Origin: a virus
Virus record (IMG/VR): IMGVR_UViG_3300025849_000140
Span: 1-31,461 of that record
Reading direction: 5' to 3' (one strand)
Length of the DNA: 31,461 nucleotides
The notes under the pieces are model-generated. The model searched no databases. It saw nothing but the letters and a program-made list of their open reading frames with translations, and was not told the origin of the DNA. How positions within the stretch are numbered: position 1 is the first letter of the stretch; each line of letters starts with the position of its first letter. Position numbers and translations under genes: made by a program. Positions 30,477 to 31,461 of the stretch are shown in pieces.

Positions 30477-30704
30477 TCATTCACCATCGACCAGAATACC
30501 GAGAGATTCATTTGAATTAAAGTGGTAACCCATCGACTTCATAAAAGTTTCGAACACTTCACATAGATCATCACGTGATAGATCCTTCTGCATGATATCT
30601 ATACTGACACGTGTATTAACAGATGTTTCGTGTTCGTAGGGATGACACACTAACGAAATGTAGGGTTTGTCTGTTGACGGATTGTTATAACCCATGATAC
30701 TCAT
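30477..30704 (-). CDS. Hypothetical phage protein upstream of gp47, 75 aa
   Basis: The product begins MSIMGYNNPSTDKPYISLVCHPYEH and continues with a helical, acidic C-terminal half. No family recognised. ATG 30704 has AAGG nine bases upstream; the longer reading starts within the -10 box of the promoter and is rejected. It is the first gene of the gp47 unit. Confidence 0.65.
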   Translation of the reverse strand: MSIMGYNNPSTDKPYISLVCHPYEHETSVNTRVSIDIMQKDLSRDDLCEVFETFMKSMGYHFNSNESLGILVDGE

Positions 30705-30732
30705 AATATATACCTTTGTTAATATAATCGAC

Positions 30733-30762
30733 ATTATACCACAGATCGCAGTACAATGTCAA
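30733..30762 (-). promoter_or_regulatory. Sigma70-type promoter of the gp47 unit
   Basis: TTGACA (30762-30757), an 18-bp spacer ending CTGTGG and TATAAT (30738-30733) on the minus strand. It starts 12 bases beyond the tRNA 3' end and reads into the gene at 30704. Confidence 0.85.
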
Positions 30763-30774
30763 GCATTATTCGAT

Positions 30775-30850
30775 TGGTCGGTCTACAAGGACTCGAACCT
30801 TGAACACAAGTTTAGAAGACTCGGATGATATCCAGTTTCACCATAGACCG
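30775..30850 (-). tRNA. tRNA-Arg (anticodon UCU)
   Basis: Minus-strand cloverleaf with full pairing: acceptor CGGTCTA/TAGACCG, a 4-bp D stem GTGA/TCAT, anticodon stem CGAGT/ACTTG around loop CTTCTAA (anticodon TCT, reading AGA), and T stem CAAGG/CCTTG around TTCGAGT. The 3' CCA is encoded (30777-30775). It lies between gp55 and the gp47 unit. It would help decode AGA codons if the host is poor in that tRNA. Isotype is assigned from the anticodon only. Confidence 0.92.
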
Positions 30851-30861
30851 TATTCAACCGC

Positions 30862-31461
30862 CTATACCATATGATCACTGAGATCAGAATCAACATTGAC
30901 TGCACGTCTCTTACGTTGTTTCTTCTCGTCTTTCGCATATTCTTTAAAGTCGGCATCTGCGTTCTTTACTACATCAATACGTTGTCTGAGTTGATCAACA
31001 AATGGGAGTACATTACTATGGTCAGTGAATCCGTTGTCATCATTCAAATCTAGGAACTGCTCGATACCCGCCTCTGCGATATACTTCATCTTGATATCTT
31101 GTTGACGTTTCTCACGTTGGATTCTGCGGAGGAAGGCGTACCACGTAATCTGTGTGAAGTATGCGAATGCATTTGGTTTACCAGATCGTGTTGCAGCCTC
31201 TAGGTTGTAGTTCTCGATCGCCTTTAGACAGTTCTCTACCGCATCCATTACCATCTCTTCACGGTAAGTGTATCGGACAAAGTTCGCCTTGTGGGACAAT
31301 CCTTCACTAATCTTTAGGAAACAACTGGCAATGTAATCCGGAACAATGGGTTTCGGTTTCCCTGCTTCCTTACACATTCGTGCATGACTAACATAAGTCA
31401 CGACTGCCTGAGAGAACTCAGCGTTGTTTACGTAATGCGGTTTTTCTTTAGGTTTAACTTT
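30862..31461 (-). CDS. 55: Late-transcription sigma-like factor gp55, 5' end beyond the window
   Basis: gp55 gives host RNA polymerase specificity for late promoters of TATAAATA type. The frame is open to the right edge and reads KPHYVNNAEFSQAV there, where T4 gp55 has KYNYVNNKELLQAI, so only a few residues are missing. Later segments also agree: AFAYFTQITWYAFLRRIQREKR (T4 [23 protein letters not shown]). A basic patch (KKQRKRRAV) and an acidic C-terminus follow. A GTG at 31401 is not the start because the upstream residues match the family. The stop lies 11 bases before the tRNA. Its presence gives meaning to the two late promoters in this window. Confidence 0.93.
   Translation of the reverse strand, partial: KVKPKEKPHYVNNAEFSQAVVTYVSHARMCKEAGKPKPIVPDYIASCFLKISEGLSHKANFVRYTYREEMVMDAVENCLKAIENYNLEAATRSGKPNAFAYFTQITWYAFLRRIQREKRQQDIKMKYIAEAGIEQFLDLNDDNGFTDHSNVLPFVDQLRQRIDVVKNADADFKEYAKDEKKQRKRRAVNVDSDLSDHMV

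Noticed and set aside
1-31461. CRISPR arrays, insertion sequences, integrase or attachment sites
   Set aside because: No regularly spaced repeats, transposase or integrase gene, or terminal inverted repeats were seen; the accessory block has no obvious mobile-element borders.

Overview
The window is part of a lytic, T4-like myovirus genome; every gene I can support lies on the minus strand. The evidence is a nearly complete T4-type replication and transcription core in T4-like order (read right to left): sigma-like gp55, gp47, gp46, clamp gp45, clamp-loader subunits gp44 and gp62, RegA, family B DNA polymerase gp43, UvsX and helicase gp41. ThyX, a MazG-like protein, an Hsp20 chaperone, 2-oxoglutarate oxygenase-like proteins and many small proteins recall marine T4-like phages. 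The host cannot be named from the sequence; an outer-membrane secretion apparatus points to a Gram-negative host. No photosynthesis genes are present.

Layout from the right end. At 30.9-31.5 kb are gp55 (cut by the window edge) and tRNA-Arg(UCU). At 24.4-30.7 kb are gp47, gp46, gp45 and gp44, each unit preceded by a near-consensus sigma70-type promoter. At 22.2-24.4 kb are a dCMP deaminase, gp62, RegA and a cupin-like protein. At 21.5-22.2 kb are Hsp20 behind a T4-type late promoter and a 37-residue membrane protein. At 17.1-21.5 kb are a glycosyltransferase-like gene, gp43 and a primase-like protein. At 15.2-17.1 kb are a UDP-sugar epimerase and a UDP-glucose dehydrogenase-like protein. At 8.7-15.2 kb are UvsX, gp41, MazG-like, ThyX and small genes. 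At 2.4-8.7 kb is the accessory block described next. At 0-2.3 kb are a DUF932 protein, an SprT-like metallopeptidase and small genes.

The standout region is the accessory block from 8706 down to 2391. It holds eight tightly overlapping genes: two related small membrane/coiled-coil proteins, CsgF, CsgG, a curlin-repeat protein, a secreted FecR-domain protein, a second curlin-repeat protein and a CHASE2-class III adenylate cyclase with all catalytic residues. It has the parts of a curli-type (type VIII) amyloid secretion route plus a periplasm-sensing cAMP synthase. Its only clear promoter is a T4-type late box (TATAAATA) just upstream of the first gene, so I infer expression late in infection. 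CsgG-like genes have, as I recall, been annotated in some marine T4-like phages. The combination with CsgF, two curlins, FecR and a receptor cyclase is the part that looks undescribed.

Regulation is unusually legible. I find nine TTGACA/TATAAT-like promoters with 17-18 bp spacing. Several have their -35 box overlapping the stop codon of the gene upstream, and one lies inside the epimerase gene. Two late promoters serve the curli block and hsp20.
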